Of a DNA stretch of 64,000 bases, positions 61,858 through 64,000 are shown piece after piece. The position numbers and the translations under genes were made by a program. Under the pieces are notes generated by a model that did no database searches, was not told the origin of the DNA, and saw only the letters and a program-made list of their open reading frames with translations. Location of the stretch: contig JAGWQN010000116.1 in NCBI GenBank assembly GCA_028869995.1, positions 32,549 through 96,548 of the forward strand. The letters are read 5' to 3'. Source of the stretch: Rhodospirillales bacterium (GTDB taxonomy: Bacteria; Pseudomonadota; Alphaproteobacteria; Acetobacterales; Acetobacteraceae). The number at the start of each line of letters is the position of its first letter. Positions within the stretch are counted from its first letter, which is position 1.

Positions 61858-62901
61858 TCAGGCCGCCTGCCGCGACATCAGCGCCGCCAGCGCCTGGTCC
61901 ACCAGTTCCGCGATGATGGCCGCGACCGGCTGCACCTCGCCCACCATACCGACCGACTGGCCCGCCATCACCGAGCCCATCTCGATGTCGCCGTCGATCA
62001 CCGCGCGACGCAGCGCGCCGGCCCAGAAATGCTCGATCGACAGCTGCGCTTCCTCGCGCGTCGTCTCGCCGGCCTGGAAGCGGCGGATCGTTTCCGCCTG
62101 GTGCTCGAGAAACTGTTTTGTTCCCGCATTGACCAGGCCACGCACCGGGATCACCGGGAAGCGCGCGTCGAGCTGAACGCTGGGCACCGCGTCGCGCGCC
62201 GCGGCGCGAACGAAGGCCTGCTTGAAGTTCGGATGCGCGATGCTCTCGGTACTCGCGGCAAAGCGTGTGCCGAGCTGCGCGCCCGCGGCGCCCATCTCGA
62301 GGTAGGACAGGATCGCCTCGCCGCGGCCGAGCCCGCCGGCGACGAAGACCGGAACTTCCTTCAGGTGCGGCAGGATCTCCTGCGCCAGCACGGTGAGCGA
62401 GACCGGACCGATATGCCCGCCCGCCTCGCTGCCCTCGATCACGATCGCATCGGCGCCGCTGCGCACCAGGCGCCGGGCCAGCACCAGCGCCGGCGCGAAG
62501 CAGACGAGCTTCGCCCGTTCCTTCACCGCCCGCACGGCAGGCCCCGGCGGGATGCCGCCCGCCAGAACCACATGCCCGACACCGGCCGCCAGCGTCACGC
62601 GGATCAGCTCGTCGAGCTGGGGGTGCATGGTGATGAGGTTCACGCCGAAGGGTTTGGTGGTCAGCGCCTGGGTGGCCGCGATCTCGGCCTCCAGCAGCGC
62701 CGGCGTCATCGCCCCGCAGGCGATCACGCCAAAACCTCCGGCATTGGAGATGGCCGAGACGAGGTGGCGCTCGCTCACCCAGCTCATGGCGCCGCCCATG
62801 ATGGCGACCTCGGTGCCGAGGAAGTCGGTGCCCCGGCGCCACAGCGCATCGAGCCGCGCGCGCGCGGCCGACCTCGCGCGCGCCATGCCGTCGTCAGGCA
62901 T
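61858..62901 (-). CDS. Nitronate monooxygenase-like FMN protein
   Basis: A TIM-barrel FMN enzyme of the nitronate monooxygenase / 2-nitropropane dioxygenase family, about 347 residues. It has IMGGAMSWVSERHLVSAISNAGGFGVI at the start, FGVNLITMHPQ, VIEGSEAGGHIGP (with the likely catalytic His) and VFVAGGLGRGEAILSYLEMGAAGAQLGTRF (in part, FMN phosphate). Starts at 62910, 62901 and 62886 are possible. 62901 overlaps lysC by eight bases. The physiological substrate is unknown. Confidence 0.9.
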   Translation of the reverse strand: MPDDGMARARSAARARLDALWRRGTDFLGTEVAIMGGAMSWVSERHLVSAISNAGGFGVIACGAMTPALLEAEIAATQALTTKPFGVNLITMHPQLDELIRVTLAAGVGHVVLAGGIPPGPAVRAVKERAKLVCFAPALVLARRLVRSGADAIVIEGSEAGGHIGPVSLTVLAQEILPHLKEVPVFVAGGLGRGEAILSYLEMGAAGAQLGTRFAASTESIAHPNFKQAFVRAAARDAVPSVQLDARFPVIPVRGLVNAGTKQFLEHQAETIRRFQAGETTREEAQLSIEHFWAGALRRAVIDGDIEMGSVMAGQSVGMVGEVQPVAAIIAELVDQALAALMSRQAA

Positions 62902-64000
62902 CGAGGCCATAGGCGGTGTGCAGCGCGCGGACAGCGAGCTCCGTGTAGTCGGCAGCGATCAGAACCGAAACCTTGATCTCGCTGGTCGAGATCACCTGGA
63001 TGTTGATCCCCTTCGCGGCCAGCGTCGCAAACATCGTGCTGGCGACGCCGGCATGCGAGCGCATGCCCACGCCGACGACGCTGATCTTCGCGACATCGGA
63101 ATCGGCAAGCAGGGAGGCATAGCCGACCTCGCCCTTGGAGGCGGCAAGCGTTGCCTGCGCGCGCGGCAGGTCGGCACGCGAGATGGTGAAGGTGAGGTCG
63201 GTGCTGCCATCAGCCGAGACGTTCTGGACGATCATGTCCACATTCACGCCCGACGCCGACAGCGGGCCGAAAATCGCCGCAGCGATTCCCGGCCGGTCCG
63301 GCACGCCGCGCACGGTCAGCTTCGCCTCGTCGCGCGAGTAGGCGATGCCGCTCACGATCTCCTGTTCCACGATCTCCTCCTCGTCGACCACCAGCGTGCC
63401 TGGCTTGTCCTCGAAACTCGAGAGCACCTGCACGCGCACGCGCTCCTTCATCGCCAGCTCGACGCTGCGCGTCTGCAAAACCTTGGCGCCCACCGAGGCC
63501 AGCTCCAGCATCTCCTCGTAGGCGATGCGTCCCAGCTTGCGCGCCCGGGGCACGATGCGCGGGTCGGTGGTGTAGACGCCGTCCACGTCGGTGTAGATGT
63601 CGCAACGATCGGCCCGGAGCGCCGCCGCCAGGGCGACCGCCGACGTGTCCGACCCACCGCGCCCGAGGGTGGCGATGCGCTGATCCGGGGCCACGCCCTG
63701 GAAGCCCGCCACCACCGCGACCTGCCCCGACTGCATGCGCCGCACCAGATCCGCGCCGTCGATCGAGGCGATGCGCGCCTTGCCGTGGGCGGCGTCGGTG
63801 CGCACCGGGATCTGCCAGCCCTGCCAGGAGCGGGCGTCGACGCCGATCTCCTGCAGCGCGATCGCCAGAAGGCCGGTCGTGACCTGCTCGCCGGTCGCCA
63901 CCACCGTGTCGTACTCGCGCGCGTCATGCAGCGGCGAGAGCTGCTGGCACCAGGCCACCAGCTGGTTGGTCACCCCGGCCATGGCCGAGACCACCACCGC
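62894..64000 (-). CDS. lysC: Aspartate kinase (partial)
   Basis: First step of lysine, threonine and methionine synthesis from aspartate. The start lies beyond the window edge; about 368 residues are visible. They begin in the conserved VVSAMAGVTNQLV, then VVATGEQVTTGLLA, LGRGGSDTSAVALAAAL and YTDVDGVYTTDPR of the kinase domain. Two ACT domains follow (VRGVPDRPGIAAAIFGPLSASGVNVDMI and KISVVGVGMRSHAGVASTMFATLAAKGINI, both in part), the usual site of feedback inhibition. It leads into the oxygenase and deacylase genes. Confidence 0.96.
   Translation of the reverse strand, partial: AVVVSAMAGVTNQLVAWCQQLSPLHDAREYDTVVATGEQVTTGLLAIALQEIGVDARSWQGWQIPVRTDAAHGKARIASIDGADLVRRMQSGQVAVVAGFQGVAPDQRIATLGRGGSDTSAVALAAALRADRCDIYTDVDGVYTTDPRIVPRARKLGRIAYEEMLELASVGAKVLQTRSVELAMKERVRVQVLSSFEDKPGTLVVDEEEIVEQEIVSGIAYSRDEAKLTVRGVPDRPGIAAAIFGPLSASGVNVDMIVQNVSADGSTDLTFTISRADLPRAQATLAASKGEVGYASLLADSDVAKISVVGVGMRSHAGVASTMFATLAAKGINIQVISTSEIKVSVLIAADYTELAVRALHTAYGLDA

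Overview
The window reads as a 64 kb piece of a GC-rich alphaproteobacterial chromosome, most likely from an acetic-acid-bacterium relative (Acetobacteraceae/Rhodospirillales). The grounds are the alphaproteobacterial flagellin regulators FlbT and FlaF, HdaA next to a PerM-type permease and ppk1, a 47-residue aa3-oxidase subunit IV, a short phosphatidylserine decarboxylase, and very uniform high GC. The family-level placement is inference. No insertion sequence, prophage, CRISPR array or rRNA operon was seen.

Layout. 1-2.9 kb: end of a dipeptide/oligopeptide ABC transporter (binding protein cut by the window edge, then two permeases; no ATPase genes). 3.1 kb: tRNA-Lys(CTT). 3.2-12.1 kb: late flagellar genes, with flgE-flgK-flgL leftward and fliK-flgD, flagellin, flbT-flaF and a DUF1217 gene rightward. 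12.2-16 kb: a TPR protein, a FlmG-like TPR/GT41 glycosyltransferase and a methyltransferase, overlapping end to start and best read as a flagellin-modification cassette. 16-21 kb: EamA exporter, ccmB-ccmA and aconitase. 21-28.7 kb: secreted unknown, aat, SGNH hydrolase, OpgC-type membrane acyltransferase, accC-accB-aroQ, divergent thiS-thiG, and a BrkB-type membrane protein.

29-33 kb: an ornithine/lysine decarboxylase behind a leader that can form two mutually exclusive hairpins, then two class I CoA-transferase-like subunits and a class III CoA-transferase. 33-37.6 kb: pssA-psd (phosphatidylethanolamine synthesis), a LysM protein, a P1 autoproteolytic peptidase and a LOG-family hydrolase. 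37.6 kb: tRNA-Pro(CGG). 37.8-43.4 kb: MFS exporter and a complete ugpBAEC-type importer. 43.6-48.2 kb: apt, a glycosyltransferase, aspS and rnd. 48.2-55.4 kb: polyphosphate genes (ppk2, ppx, ppk1), hdaA, a PerM/AI-2E permease and a PgsA-like CDP-alcohol transferase. 55.5-57.3 kb: purM-purN and the tiny oxidase subunit. 57.4-60.6 kb: katG and divergent oxyR, with a large inverted repeat between them. 60.8-64 kb: a deacylase, a nitronate-monooxygenase-like enzyme and lysC (cut by the edge).

Most of the window is housekeeping metabolism in tight operons with ATGA-type overlaps. The parts most worth a second look are the decarboxylase leader, the flagellin-modification cassette with its predicted sigma-54 promoters, the CoA-transferase-like pair without the usual catalytic glutamate motif, and the operator-like repeat between katG and oxyR.
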